Below, piece after piece: positions 35,243-45,554 of a DNA stretch of 64,000 nt (position 1 is its first letter; each line of letters starts with the position of its first letter). Origin of the DNA: CAWGCA01 sp963820955 (lineage in GTDB: Bacteria > Pseudomonadota > Gammaproteobacteria > Chromatiales > Chromatiaceae). The notes under the pieces are model-generated. The model saw nothing but the letters and a program-made list of their open reading frames with translations, was not told the DNA's origin and searched no databases. The DNA lies in assembly GCA_963820955.1 (NCBI GenBank), contig CAWGCA010000023.1:25810-89809 (forward strand), given 5' to 3'. The position numbers were made by a program, and so were the translations under genes.

Positions 35243-35715
35243 TCCTGGAGGCCGAGGATCACGAACAGCAGGAACGGCTGGGAGCCGTTCTGGCCCAGAC
35301 TTGCCAGCACGCCTGTATTCTCTACCTGGAGGGTGACCTGGGTACCGGCAAGACCACACTGGTGAGAGGCTTTCTGCGGGGTTTGGGGTATCAGGGAAAG
35401 GTGCGCAGTCCGACCTATACGCTGCTGGAGCCCTATGAGTTCGGCGGCAGGAGCATATACCATCTGGATCTCTATCGCCTCGCCCACCCCGAAGAGCTGG
35501 AATACCTGGGGTTGCGTGATTTGCTCCAGACAGATGCGGTGCTTTTGATCGAGTGGCCGGATCGAGGCGAGGGCGTGCTGCCGGCAGCCGATCTGCAGGT
35601 CGCTATTCAATACCAGACCAAAGGACGCAGGTTGGAGTTGATTGCCAACACTGGCAAGGGATCCGAGGTTCTCCATGATCTGGCGCAAACACTCGGGTCG
35701 AAAGTTAATCAATGA
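35236..35715 (+). CDS. tsaE: tRNA threonylcarbamoyladenosine biosynthesis ATPase TsaE
   Basis: 159-residue ATPase required with TsaB and TsaD for t6A modification of tRNA. Walker A is GDLGTGKTTL near residue 36, followed by VRSPTYTLLEPY and the EWPDRGE motif conserved in TsaE. It starts with GTG at 35236 or TTG at 35239 inside the end of nnr, so translation is coupled. Confidence 0.93.
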   Translation: MLILEAEDHEQQERLGAVLAQTCQHACILYLEGDLGTGKTTLVRGFLRGLGYQGKVRSPTYTLLEPYEFGGRSIYHLDLYRLAHPEELEYLGLRDLLQTDAVLLIEWPDRGEGVLPAADLQVAIQYQTKGRRLELIANTGKGSEVLHDLAQTLGSKVNQ

Positions 35716-35821
35716 AGAAAGAAATTACACCTATCATAAGGATATTGCTGGAAAATATATTCACCACCTGCTATTTTTAGTACCATAACCTCTGGGGAAG
35801 CGGAAAGAATTGTCAGGAACG

Positions 35822-37126
35822 ATGAGAAAGATAGCCGCATTCTTGTTGCTGTTTTTTAGCCAAACGCTGTTTGCTCAGACGGCGCAGATAGAAAATCTAA
35901 GGGTCTGGGCGGCCCCCGACAACGTGCGTCTGGTTTTTGATACCAGCAGCGCGGTCAAGCACTCCCTGTTCAGCCTGAAAAAGCCGGACCGTCTCGTTAT
36001 CGACATCAAAAAATCCCGCTTGGTGGGGAAGCTTCCCACCGTTGATGCCGACAACCCGGTCATAGGCGGGCTGCGCAGCGGTGTCCGAGATGGAGGTGAT
36101 CTGCGGGTGGTGCTGGATCTGAAGCGGCCGATCAAGCCCAAAAGCTTCGTCCTCAAGCCCAACCGGCAATACGGACACCGTCTGGTGGTCGATCTCTATA
36201 ACACCGACCAGACCAAGGTGTCATCAAAAAAACAGAGGCCGATCAAGAGCATCGATGAGAATGGCCTGCGGGACGTGGTCATTGCTATCGATGCTGGTCA
36301 CGGTGGGGAAGACCCCGGGGCGAAGGGGCGGGGTGGCACCTACGAAAAAACCGTAGTGCTCGGAATTGCCCGCAAGCTGGCGGCAATGGTGAAAAAAGAG
36401 ACCGGCATGCGGCCTGTTCTGATCCGTAATGGTGATTACTATCTGGGGTTGCGCAAGCGCATGAAAAAGGCGCGGGAGAAGCGGGCCGACGTCTTCATTT
36501 CAATCCACGCCGATGCCTTTCGCGACCCGCGGGTAAACGGTGCCTCTGTCTACACACTCTCCCAGCGAGGGGCCTCCAGCGAGGCAGCGCGTTGGCTGGC
36601 AGAACAGGAAAACAGCGCAGACCTGGTCGGCGGGGTAAAGCTGGAGGACAAGGATGATCTGCTCGCATCGGTACTGCTTGATTTGTCGCAGACCGCTACG
36701 CTCCAGGCCAGCCACCAACTGGCGAAAAATGTGTTTGGGCGCCTGAAAAAAATTGGGAAGACGCACAAGCGCAGGGTGCAGCAGGCCGGGTTTGTGGTCC
36801 TTAAATCCCCCGACATCCCATCGGTTCTGGTAGAGACGGCCTATATATCCAACCCCTCGGAAGAGCGGAAGTTGAGAAGTTCGAAGCATCAGGAGAAGAT
36901 CGCCAAGGCCATAATGAGCGGCATCCGTGACTATTTCCGTCTGCATGCACCACCCGGTACCATGCTGGCCAAGATGTCGCCGCGGGAATATACCATCTCT
37001 CGAGGTGATACCCTGGGGCAGATTGCCCAACGTTATCAGATCAGCCTGAGAAGTCTGCGCAGCGCTAACGGCCTGTCCGGGGACCGCATCCGGGTGGGGC
37101 AGGTGCTGCGGATTCCAGAGACCTGA
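35822..37126 (+). CDS. N-acetylmuramoyl-L-alanine amidase (AmiB/AmiC type) with LysM
   Basis: 434-residue periplasmic amidase that splits septal peptidoglycan during division. Signal peptide 1-18 (ending TLFAQ), AMIN domain about 22-120, Amidase_3 domain about 155-375 with zinc ligands in IDAGHGGEDPGA and the catalytic VLVETAYISN, and a C-terminal LysM (YTISRGDTLGQIAQRYQIS). ATG at 35822 is preferred over an upstream TTG because AGGA sits 5 bases in front. The 106-base gap after tsaE is AT-rich and may hold a promoter. Confidence 0.92.
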   Translation: MRKIAAFLLLFFSQTLFAQTAQIENLRVWAAPDNVRLVFDTSSAVKHSLFSLKKPDRLVIDIKKSRLVGKLPTVDADNPVIGGLRSGVRDGGDLRVVLDLKRPIKPKSFVLKPNRQYGHRLVVDLYNTDQTKVSSKKQRPIKSIDENGLRDVVIAIDAGHGGEDPGAKGRGGTYEKTVVLGIARKLAAMVKKETGMRPVLIRNGDYYLGLRKRMKKAREKRADVFISIHADAFRDPRVNGASVYTLSQRGASSEAARWLAEQENSADLVGGVKLEDKDDLLASVLLDLSQTATLQASHQLAKNVFGRLKKIGKTHKRRVQQAGFVVLKSPDIPSVLVETAYISNPSEERKLRSSKHQEKIAKAIMSGIRDYFRLHAPPGTMLAKMSPREYTISRGDTLGQIAQRYQISLRSLRSANGLSGDRIRVGQVLRIPET

Positions 37127-37242
37127 ACCGACGGCAATCCCGCTATAACCTGTTTCTGTCCAGGGTCATTCGGCAGACAGTTGTCAGCCAGCTGTTGTAA
37201 GCTGAGGGTAGAAAATCTGGTCTGACTGCTGATCATCGTCCC

Positions 37243-39066
37243 ATGGCTCTGCAAAAAACGATACGCATTCACGCGCTACCCACCCAACTTATCAATCAGA
37301 TCGCCGCCGGTGAGGTGGTGGAGCGCCCGGCGTCGGTGATCAAAGAGCTGGTGGAAAACAGCTTGGATGCCGGTGCCACCAGGGTCGTGGTGGAGGTGGA
37401 GCAGGCTGGGGTTAAGCTGATTCGGGTGCGGGATGACGGCAAGGGTATCCACCGGGACGACCTGACCCTCGCCCTGTCCCGGCACGCTACCAGTAAGATC
37501 GGCAATCTGGGCGATTTGGAGCAGGTTTCCAGCATGGGGTTCCGTGGTGAGGCATTGCCGAGTATCGCCTCGGTGTCACGTCTGATGCTGGTCTCTCGGC
37601 GGGCAGATTCCGAGACCGGCTGGCAGATTTCAAGCGATGGGGGCGAACAGGTCTCCGACTCGGTGCCCGCTTCCCATCCCCAGGGTACCAGTGTCGAGGT
37701 GCGGGATCTCTTTTACAACACGCCGGCCCGGCGCAAGTTTCTGCGTACCGAAAAGACAGAATTCGGGCATATCGAAGCACTGGTGAAAAGGCTTGCTTTG
37801 AGCCGTTTCGATGTGGCCTTCTCGCTGTTACACAATCGCCGGGAAATCGTGATGCTTCCCGTCGCCGGGCAGCAACAGCAGCGCGAACGCAGACTGAGCC
37901 AACTACTCGGCCCCGCGTTCCTGGAACAGGCCCTCTTTCTGCAGCAGGAACACGCAGGTTTGCGTTTGAGTGGTTGGGTTGCACATCCCACTTTCTCCCG
38001 CAGTCAGGCCGACATGCAGTTTTTTTATGTCAACGGGCGTAACGTCCGGGACAAATTGGTCACCCATGCGGTTCGCCAGGCCTATCGGGATGTGCTTTAT
38101 CACGGCCGCCACCCGGCCTACGCGCTCTATCTCTCGATCGATCCCCGGCTGGTCGATGTCAACGTCCACCCTACCAAGCACGAGGTCCGTTTTCGGGACA
38201 GCCGATTGGTTCATGATTTCCTGTTCCGTACCCTGCACCGGGTACTGGCCGAGACTTCACCCGGCCGGGAAGTGGACCGGGAGACGGGAGAAATCCTGCC
38301 GTTGGATACGCGGCTCGCAGACGGAGCCGTGCCACTGGCGGCAATGGACGAGCGTTCCGTCAGGGCGCAGCAGCCACTCCGTCTTCAGCTGCAGGAGCGC
38401 CGGGCCGGCTATCGGCCCAGCTTCGAGGCACAACGGCCAGTGGTGGTGCCGAACAGTGACGCCGAATTACAGTCAGAGGAAATTCCTCCGCTCGGGCATG
38501 CCCTGGCTCAGCTAAAAGGCATCTACATCCTGGCCGAGAACACCCAGGGACTGGTACTAGTGGATATGCATGCAGCTCACGAGCGGATCACCTACGAACG
38601 ATTCAAAAAGGCATGGCGTGGGGAAGGCGTTCGGAGCCAGCCTCTGCTGGTTCCGGTTTCTGTTCTGGTCAGTCGGCGGGAGGCAGATCTGGCGGGCGAG
38701 CAGCAGGATAGGTTGCGGCAATTGGGGCTGGATGTGGATCGGTTATCGGAGGAAACCCTGGTGGTGCGCGCCATCCCGATTCTGCTGCAGGGTACGGATG
38801 TGGAGCAGTTGCTGAGAGATCTGTTGGCGGATCTGGTGGTGCATGGAAAGAGTGGCAGACTCCAGGAGGAGGTCGACCGGGTGCTCGCTACCATGGCCTG
38901 TCACGGTTCAGTCCGGGCCAACCGGCGGCTCACCCTGGATGAAATGAACGCCTTGCTGCGCGATATGGAGGAGACCGAGCGCAGTGATCAGTGCAACCAC
39001 GGCCGCCCGACCTGGGTCCAGCTCGGGATGACAGAACTGGATCGGTTGTTCCTGCGAGGGCAGTGA
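37243..39066 (+). CDS. mutL: DNA mismatch repair protein MutL
   Basis: 607-residue MutL. The GHKL ATPase N-terminal half has ELVENSLDAGAT, DDGKGIHRDDL and GFRGEALPSI. The C-terminal dimerisation domain begins near residue 425 (PPLGHALAQLKGIYILAEN). It lacks the DQHAx2Ex4E endonuclease motif; the equivalent site reads DMHAAHERI, as usual in bacteria with the MutH or MutH-less non-nuclease type. Standard length and position between the amidase and miaA. Confidence 0.95.
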   Translation: MALQKTIRIHALPTQLINQIAAGEVVERPASVIKELVENSLDAGATRVVVEVEQAGVKLIRVRDDGKGIHRDDLTLALSRHATSKIGNLGDLEQVSSMGFRGEALPSIASVSRLMLVSRRADSETGWQISSDGGEQVSDSVPASHPQGTSVEVRDLFYNTPARRKFLRTEKTEFGHIEALVKRLALSRFDVAFSLLHNRREIVMLPVAGQQQQRERRLSQLLGPAFLEQALFLQQEHAGLRLSGWVAHPTFSRSQADMQFFYVNGRNVRDKLVTHAVRQAYRDVLYHGRHPAYALYLSIDPRLVDVNVHPTKHEVRFRDSRLVHDFLFRTLHRVLAETSPGREVDRETGEILPLDTRLADGAVPLAAMDERSVRAQQPLRLQLQERRAGYRPSFEAQRPVVVPNSDAELQSEEIPPLGHALAQLKGIYILAENTQGLVLVDMHAAHERITYERFKKAWRGEGVRSQPLLVPVSVLVSRREADLAGEQQDRLRQLGLDVDRLSEETLVVRAIPILLQGTDVEQLLRDLLADLVVHGKSGRLQEEVDRVLATMACHGSVRANRRLTLDEMNALLRDMEETERSDQCNHGRPTWVQLGMTELDRLFLRGQ

Positions 39067-39077
39067 GAGTCGAGGCG

Positions 39078-40016
39078 ATGCAAAAGGACCTCCCGCCGGC
39101 AATTTTTTTGCTGGGTCCCACCGCTTCGGGTAAGACGCAGCTGGCGATCGAACTGGTGCGGAAACTGCCGTGTGACATCATCAGTGTGGATTCTGTTCTC
39201 ATCTATCGGGGTATGGATATAGGAACTGCCAAGCCGGATCCCGAAACTCTGGCGGCAGCGCCTCATCGCCTGATCGATATTTGCGATCCGGCTGAAGCCT
39301 ATTCCGTGGCCCGTTTTCGACAAGATGCCTTGCGCGAGATGGCGAATATCACGGCGACCGGCCGCATTCCGCTGCTTGTGGGGGGGACCATGCTCTATTT
39401 CCGGGCGCTGCAGCAGGGGTTGTCCGCACTGCCAGCGGCCGACCCCGCAGTGCGGATTCGACTGCAACAGGAGGCCAGAATAGGCGGCTGGGCGCGTATG
39501 CACCGTAAACTGCAGGAGGTGGACCCCATTGCTGCCAGCCGTATCCACCCCAACGACCCCCAGCGCATCCAGAGGGCGCTGGAGGTTTATGCGTTGAGCG
39601 GGGTTCCCATATCGCAGTTGCAGGCGAAGGAAGGGTCGGCAGAACTGCCGTACCGGGTAGTGAAACTGGTGCGTACCCCGCGGCGCCGTGAGCTGCTACA
39701 TGAGAGGATAGAGAGTCGCTTCCACCGGATGCTGGAGCAGGGTTTCGAGGGGGAAGTGAGGACCCTCTTGGCGAGAGGGGATCTGGTGCCGGAGATGCCC
39801 TCTATGCGGGCGGTGGGTTATCGTCAGATGATCAGGTATCTATTTGGGGATTGGGATAGAGAGACCATGATGGCAAAGGGGATTACGGCCACCCGGCAGT
39901 TGGCAAAACGACAACTGACCTGGCTGCGGTCAGAACCGGACAGCCACTGGCTCGACGAAGAGGCAGGAAACCTGCTCGATCAGACCTTGAAAATCATCGC
40001 TGGCGCCACCAAATGA
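39078..40016 (+). CDS. miaA: tRNA dimethylallyltransferase MiaA
   Basis: 312-residue enzyme adding the isopentenyl group to A37 of tRNAs reading UNN codons. P-loop GPTASGKT is near residue 11, followed by ISVDSVLIYRGMDIGTAKP, VGGTMLYFRAL and the RRREL/RQLAKRQLTWLR segments. ATG at 39078 gives a normal N terminus right before the P-loop; the frame is open upstream only because it overlaps mutL. Confidence 0.95.
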   Translation: MQKDLPPAIFLLGPTASGKTQLAIELVRKLPCDIISVDSVLIYRGMDIGTAKPDPETLAAAPHRLIDICDPAEAYSVARFRQDALREMANITATGRIPLLVGGTMLYFRALQQGLSALPAADPAVRIRLQQEARIGGWARMHRKLQEVDPIAASRIHPNDPQRIQRALEVYALSGVPISQLQAKEGSAELPYRVVKLVRTPRRRELLHERIESRFHRMLEQGFEGEVRTLLARGDLVPEMPSMRAVGYRQMIRYLFGDWDRETMMAKGITATRQLAKRQLTWLRSEPDSHWLDEEAGNLLDQTLKIIAGATK

Positions 40017-40155
40017 TCAAAGTTTACTGATGAGGCTGCGATCAGAGACCGGAAATGGAGGCGGTATGCTAAACTATTTGCCTGACGGGAGCGCTGATCA
40101 GAAACGACTACATCCAGAGCCGTCATCATCCAACAAGAAAATAAGGAGATCCCCC

Positions 40156-40410
40156 ATGTCTAAAGGGCAGAGCCTACAAGACCCTTTCCTCAATGCATTG
40201 CGCAAAGAGCGTGTGCCTGTTTCGATCTTCCTGGTGAACGGAATCAAGTTACAGGGGCAGATAGAATCTTTTGATCAGTTTGTGGTGCTATTGAAAAATA
40301 CTGTCAGCCAGATGGTTTACAAGCACGCGATCTCTACCGTAGTTCCAGCCCGCAACGTTCGGTTGCAGATAAGTCCGCAGGAAGATACAGCTGATCCGGG
40401 GAACTATTGA
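40156..40410 (+). CDS. hfq: RNA chaperone Hfq
   Basis: 84-residue Sm-like RNA chaperone mediating small RNA-mRNA pairing. Sm1 (VPVSIFLVNGIKLQGQI) and Sm2 (YKHAISTVVP) are both intact, as is the proximal-face Q8/F42/K56 region (SLQDPFLNALR). The ATG has AAGGAG upstream. The C-terminal tail is short. Confidence 0.97.
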   Translation: MSKGQSLQDPFLNALRKERVPVSIFLVNGIKLQGQIESFDQFVVLLKNTVSQMVYKHAISTVVPARNVRLQISPQEDTADPGNY

Positions 40411-40464
40411 GCAGTCTATGCACGGATCGGGCGATTAATTTGAGTAACATTCGGCTGGGTATCG

Positions 40465-41751
40465 ATGTTTGACCGTCCGCGGACCGGTGAACGGGCGGTA
40501 TTGGTGCATATCGATATCGGCGCAGGATGCGATCTGGACGAACTGGCGGAGTTTAAAGATCTGGCGGTTTCCGCCGGGGCCCGCCCAGTGGCCCAGGTTA
40601 TGGGTAGCCGCAAGGCACCCGACCCAAAACTATACCTGGGTAAAGGCAAGGCCGAAGAGGTTAAAACCGCGGTCGCGACCGAGGGGGCAGAACTCGCTAT
40701 CTTCAACCATCGGCTCTCTCCCAGCCAGGAGCGTAACCTTGAGCGGGAATTTCAGTGCCGGGTGGTGGACCGTACTGGTCTGATCCTGGATATTTTTGCC
40801 CAGAGGGCCCGTTCCTTTGAGGGCAAGCTGCAGGTGGAGCTTGCTCAGCTGAGGCACCTCTCCACCCGCCTGGTGCGGGGTTGGACCCATTTGGAGCGCC
40901 AGAAAGGGGGCATCGGGCTGCGCGGGCCGGGTGAGACCCAGCTGGAGACGGACCGCCGTCTGCTGAATAATCGAATCGCCCAGATTCGGCGACGTCTTGA
41001 CCGGGTAGACAGCCAGCGGCATCAGGGTCGCAAGGCGCGCGGTAAGGCAGAGGTTCCAACCGTCTCCCTGGTAGGCTATACCAATGCAGGGAAATCCACT
41101 CTGTTCAACCGGCTCACCGACTCCGGTGTCTATGCCGCCGACCAGTTGTTTGCCACCCTTGATCCCACCCTGCGGCGGCTGGATCTGGCGGAAAGGGGCA
41201 GCATGGTGTTGTTAGCAGATACAGTCGGGTTTATCTCCCATCTGCCTCATGAACTGGTCGCCGCCTTCCGCTCTACACTGCAGGAGACGAGCGAGGCGTC
41301 TCTATTGCTGCATGTGATCGATGCAGAGAGTCATCAACGGTCGGTCTGTGTCACCGAGGTGAACGATGTTTTAGGCCAGATCGGCGCCAGCGACATACCG
41401 CAGATCGAGATCTACAACAAGATTGACCTGATGCCGGGGGAGGAACCCCGGCTGGAGCGGGGTCAGGACGGTCTTATCGATAGAATTTGGCTGTCGGCCG
41501 AGACGGGTGACGGCATAGATCTTTTACGGCAGGCACTGGCAGAGTATTTTCACCAGGAACATGTCCACAAGCTGGTGCAGTTGATTCCGTCGGATGGCCG
41601 CCTGCGGGCGCGGTTATTCGAGCAGGGTCGGGTGCTGTCTGAAAGGATAACGGAGGAGGGGGGCTGGGAGTTGGAAGTGGAGCTTCCAAAACGGTCGTTT
41701 GAACGGCTGATTCAGCAGGAGCAGGACTTAGAGAAACGGTTAATCGCCTGA
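40465..41751 (+). CDS. hflX: GTPase HflX
   Basis: 428-residue ribosome-associated GTPase that rescues stalled ribosomes after stress. The N-terminal HflX domain has the glycine-rich GGIGLRGPGETQLETDRRL segment. GTPase motifs are G1 GYTNAGKST, G3 DTVGF and G4 NKIDL. It follows hfq by 54 bases, as in E. coli. Confidence 0.95.
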   Translation: MFDRPRTGERAVLVHIDIGAGCDLDELAEFKDLAVSAGARPVAQVMGSRKAPDPKLYLGKGKAEEVKTAVATEGAELAIFNHRLSPSQERNLEREFQCRVVDRTGLILDIFAQRARSFEGKLQVELAQLRHLSTRLVRGWTHLERQKGGIGLRGPGETQLETDRRLLNNRIAQIRRRLDRVDSQRHQGRKARGKAEVPTVSLVGYTNAGKSTLFNRLTDSGVYAADQLFATLDPTLRRLDLAERGSMVLLADTVGFISHLPHELVAAFRSTLQETSEASLLLHVIDAESHQRSVCVTEVNDVLGQIGASDIPQIEIYNKIDLMPGEEPRLERGQDGLIDRIWLSAETGDGIDLLRQALAEYFHQEHVHKLVQLIPSDGRLRARLFEQGRVLSERITEEGGWELEVELPKRSFERLIQQEQDLEKRLIA

Positions 41752-41965
41752 GCCGCAGGGCTTAGAATCGCGATTTTTACACGGCAGTCTTTCCGTTGTC
41801 GTACCCAATCGAACGGCCGGAGGTGGGCCGGAATGAGGATGATCGCGGTAACCGGGGACTCGGCCCCACTTGCTCCGGTTATTGAACCCACCTAGAATTG
41901 CGCTTTCGCCTCCGTATGATGGAGGCTGTAACTTTATCTGTATCTAACAAAACTGGAGTAGGTCG

Positions 41966-43123
41966 ATGGCCTGGAATGAACCGGGTGGTGGAAATAAAGA
42001 TCCCTGGAGTGGAAAAGGTGGCGATCAAGGGCCGCCGGATTTGGATGAGGTCGTCAAGAAGATGCAGGAGAAGTTGGGCGGTCTGTTCGGCGGCAGGCGT
42101 GGTGGCAGTGGTGGTGGAGATTCCGGAGGGGGTGTAGGCATACCAGGCCCCGGTACCTCCGGTTTCAAGGGGGTCGCTGTCCTTGTACTCGCGGGCATTG
42201 TCGTGCTCCTCGGCATCAAGAGTTTTTACACCATAGCGCCCGCTGAACGGGGTGTTATATTGCGCTTCGGAGCCTACAAGGAGGTGACCCAGCCCGGGCC
42301 TCATTTTCTGGTGCCGTTCGTTGACCAGGTGCTGAAGGTCAATGTGGATCAGATCTCCTCGTTTCGACACAATGCGCTGATGCTGACCCGCGACGAGAAT
42401 ATCGTCGACCTGGAACTGACGGTTCAGTCTCGGATCCAGGACGCGGCCGACTATCTGTTCCAGGATCAGAACCCGGACAAGACCATCAAAGACGCCACCG
42501 AGACCGCGGTGCGCGAGACTATCGGCAAGAGCAATCTCGATTTCATCCTGACCGAGGGACGCAGCTCTGTCGCGGCGGACATCAAGGCCAGCACCCAGAA
42601 AATGCTGAACGAATACCGCACCGGTCTCGAGGTGACGAGTGTAAACACCCAGCCGGCCAAGCCGCCGGAACAGGTCAAGGGTGCCTTCGATGACGCCATT
42701 AAGGCGCGGGAAGACAAGGCTCGCCTGGAGAATCAGGCCGAGGCCTATGCCAATGAAGTGGTGCCCAGGGCGCGCGGTGCGGCTGCTCGCCAGGTAGAAG
42801 ATGCCAAGGCCTACCGGGATCGGGTGGTCGCCGAGTCGGAAGGTGAAGCCTCCCGTTTTCTGGCCGTACTGACCGAGTATGAAAAGGCGCCTGCCGTGAC
42901 CCGCCAGCGTCTCTATCTCGAGACAGTGGAACAGGTGCTGGGTAACACCAAAAATGTGGTCATGGATGTGCAGGGTGGCAACAGCCTCATCTATCTGCCC
43001 CTGGACCGCTTGATGCAGGGATCAACGGGCACCGGCAATTCCGGTTTCAGCCTGCAGGATCCGGCAAAAAAACAGGCGGAGCAGCGCCAGCGTGAGGTCA
43101 ATCGCAGCAGGAGGTCCCGCTGA
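41966..43123 (+). CDS. hflK: FtsH modulator HflK
   Basis: 385-residue SPFH/prohibitin-family membrane protein. It has a Gly-rich cytoplasmic N terminus (residues 1-65), one TM at about 68-88 (VAVLVLAGIVVLLGI), the band-7 domain and a C-terminal coiled coil ending in basic RSRRSR. With HflC it forms the periplasm-facing cage around the FtsH protease. The 214-base gap after hflX shows no gene; it probably holds the hflKC promoter. The stop overlaps hflC (TGATG). Confidence 0.95.
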   Translation: MAWNEPGGGNKDPWSGKGGDQGPPDLDEVVKKMQEKLGGLFGGRRGGSGGGDSGGGVGIPGPGTSGFKGVAVLVLAGIVVLLGIKSFYTIAPAERGVILRFGAYKEVTQPGPHFLVPFVDQVLKVNVDQISSFRHNALMLTRDENIVDLELTVQSRIQDAADYLFQDQNPDKTIKDATETAVRETIGKSNLDFILTEGRSSVAADIKASTQKMLNEYRTGLEVTSVNTQPAKPPEQVKGAFDDAIKAREDKARLENQAEAYANEVVPRARGAAARQVEDAKAYRDRVVAESEGEASRFLAVLTEYEKAPAVTRQRLYLETVEQVLGNTKNVVMDVQGGNSLIYLPLDRLMQGSTGTGNSGFSLQDPAKKQAEQRQREVNRSRRSR

Positions 43124-43998
43124 TGAATAATGGGAAGTTCGGTTTTTTCGCCGCAGGGGCCGTTATCCTGGCCGGGATCGTCTATTCGGCCGCCTTCGTG
43201 GTAAACCAGTGGGAGTTTGCCCTCAAACTGCGGTTAGGGGAGATCGTGGATAGCGACTACAAACCGGGTCTGCACTGGATGGTTCCGGTTCTGAACGAAG
43301 TGAAAAAATTCGATGCGCGAATACAGACCCTGGATTCACGGCCGGAGCGCTTTCTCACCGTTGAGAAGAAGGATGTGATCGTTGACTCCTACGCCAAATG
43401 GCGTATCTCCAATGTGGCTCAGTATTTTCGCTCCACCGGTGGCAGTCCCGACAAGACCTCGCGGCTGCTTGCAGAGCGGATCAACACCAGCCTGCGAAAC
43501 GAGTTCGGCAAACGGACCATCCAGGAGGTGGTATCCGGGGAGCGAAGGGAGATCATGAGCCTGCTGACCAAGGATTCCGACGAACAGGCCTCGGAACTGG
43601 GTGTGGAGATTATCGATGTCCGGGTCAAGCAGATCGACCTGCCCCCCGAGGTGAGCGAGTCGGTCTATGATCGTATGCGCGCGGAACGGGAGCGGGTGGC
43701 CAGAGATCTGCGTGCGCAGGGCGGGGAGGCGGCGGAAAGGATCCGCGCTGACGCTGATCGTCAACAAACCGTCATTTTGGCGAATGCCTTCAAAGAGGCC
43801 GAGACACTGAGGGGTGACGGGGACGCCAAGGCGGCCGATATCTATGCCACGGCGTACGATCAGAATGGGGAGTTCTATACCTTTTATCGCAGTTTGGGTG
43901 CCTATCGCAAGGTGTTCGAGAAGGGTGGAGATGTCATGCTTCTGGCACCGGATTCCGAGTTTTTCGAGTACTTCAAAGGCCAGCAAGGCGGTCGCTGA
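43123..43998 (+). CDS. hflC: FtsH modulator HflC
   Basis: 291-residue partner of HflK: TM at residues 7-26, band-7 domain (YKPGLHWMVPVLNEVKKFD, ERFLTVEKKDVIVDSYAKW) and coiled coil (MRAERERVARDLRAQG). The start overlaps the hflK stop and has AGGAGG just upstream. Confidence 0.95.
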   Translation: MNNGKFGFFAAGAVILAGIVYSAAFVVNQWEFALKLRLGEIVDSDYKPGLHWMVPVLNEVKKFDARIQTLDSRPERFLTVEKKDVIVDSYAKWRISNVAQYFRSTGGSPDKTSRLLAERINTSLRNEFGKRTIQEVVSGERREIMSLLTKDSDEQASELGVEIIDVRVKQIDLPPEVSESVYDRMRAERERVARDLRAQGGEAAERIRADADRQQTVILANAFKEAETLRGDGDAKAADIYATAYDQNGEFYTFYRSLGAYRKVFEKGGDVMLLAPDSEFFEYFKGQQGGR

Positions 43999-44085
43999 TC
44001 CCAGCCGGTGGTTGCCTGGGCAACCTTTACCGGCCTGGGACGATACCGACGCCAAGTCTGACGAGGATGCCCCTGACAGCCGGGT

Positions 44086-44304
44086 GTGAAGAGCATCGGC
44101 TTTTTTCTGGACAGCGAGATGTGGCACGAACTGCTGGTGGCTCTGGCGCTTATGATGGTGATCGAAGGTGTAGTGCCTTTTCTCAATCCCAATGCGATGC
44201 GGAAAATAATTCAAGCGGTGGGCGAGATGGACGATCGTTCGCTTCGCATTGGTGGTCTGATCAGCATGATCCTCGGTGTGGCTACCCTGTATCTGGTGAA
44301 TTAA
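44086..44304 (+). CDS. yjeT: YjeT-like DUF2065 membrane protein
   Basis: Small two-helix inner-membrane protein of the DUF2065 family, in its standard place after hflC. The conserved core is ELLVALALMMVIEGVVPF, NPNAMRK and the C-terminal helix SMILGVATLYLVN. GTG 44086 gives 72 residues; ATG 44119 gives 61, which is the family's usual length, so the shorter form is as likely. Function unknown. Confidence 0.82.
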   Translation: MKSIGFFLDSEMWHELLVALALMMVIEGVVPFLNPNAMRKIIQAVGEMDDRSLRIGGLISMILGVATLYLVN

Positions 44305-44318
44305 ATAAGCCCGGTTTG

Positions 44319-45499
44319 ATGATGGAAAACGAGCACTGGTTGTTGCCGGAGGGAGTTGACGAAATCCTTCCCCCCGAGGCCCAGGCGATGGAGCGATTGC
44401 GCCGGGAACTCCTTGACCTCTATCACTGCTGGGGCTACGAGTTGGTCTCCCCCCCTTTATCGAGTACTTGGAGTCCCTGTTGACCGGCACCGGCAGTGAC
44501 CTGGAACTACAGACCTTCAAGCTTACCGATCAGATCACCGGCCGAACCCTGGGCATACGCGCCGATATTACACCTCAGGCGGCGCGCATCGACGCCCATC
44601 AGCTGCGGCGTGACTGCCCGACCCGGCTGTGTTACCTGGGAACGGTGCTCAACAGCCGCGGGGAGGGCCTGGTGGCTTCCCGTTCGCCGCTTCAAATCGG
44701 GGCCGAGCTCTACGGACATAGCGGAGTGGAATCAGAACTGGAGATCCTCGGTCTGATGCTTCAATCCCTCCAGCGAGCCGGCATAGAGGAAATCTACCTG
44801 GATTTGGGTCACGTCGGCATATTTCGCGGATTAGTCCGCCAGGCTGGCCTCGGTCCGCAGCGGGAAAAGGCGCTGTTTGACGCCTTGCAGCGCAAGTCAG
44901 TCCCCGAGCTTAGAACCCTGGTGGCAGGATTTGATCTGCCGCAGAGACAGGGGGAAATGTTGGTTGCCCTGGCGGAACTGAGTGGTGAAAATACCCTGAT
45001 TCACGCCCGAGAGCGGTTGTCGGACGCGGGGGATGAAGTCTATCAGGCACTGGACGACCTGGACCGTCTGGCCGGGTTGTTGACCGAGCACCGGTCGGAA
45101 ATTCCCGTCCATTACGATCTGGGCGAGCTGCGCGGCTACCATTACCATACTGGGGTGGTTTTCGCCGCTTTTGCCCCGGCGCTGGGGCAGGAGGTGGCCC
45201 GTGGCGGTCGCTATGACGATATTGGCCGGCTGTTTGGCAGGGCCAGGCCGGCCTGCGGGTTCAGCGCAGATCTGAAGACACTGTTCAGACTTGGACGCCA
45301 GATGGATCGAGAGCAGGAGCCGGCCATCTTTGCGCCGTCGGATGATGACCCCGGACTGCGGCGGAAGATTGCTGCGTTGAGGTCCGAAGGAAAGCAGGTG
45401 GTCTGCGCACTGCCGGGTCAGGCTGCAGGCGCCGGGGAGATGGGCTGCGGGGAGCGATTGCGGCAACAGGGCGGAGACTGGATCGTCACGACGGTTTAA
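44319..45499 (+). pseudogene. hisZ: ATP phosphoribosyltransferase regulatory subunit HisZ, frameshifted
   Basis: HisZ is the catalytically dead histidyl-tRNA synthetase paralogue that activates the short-form HisG in histidine synthesis. The N-terminal 46 codons (MMENEHWLLPEGVDEILPPE to YELVSPP) are in one frame and the rest (IEYLESLLTGTGSDLELQ onward) in another. The shift falls in a run of seven C at 44449-44455; an eighth C would restore an unbroken protein of about 393 residues (SPPFIEYLE), the family's normal length. Nothing else is damaged, so a homopolymer sequencing error is at least as likely as a real mutation. It sits between yjeT and purA, a common placement. Confidence 0.85.
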
Positions 45500-45554
45500 G
45501 GCGTCGTTATAAATAATTTTGAGCGTATAACTTAAGTAGAGAGCAACCGAAAAA

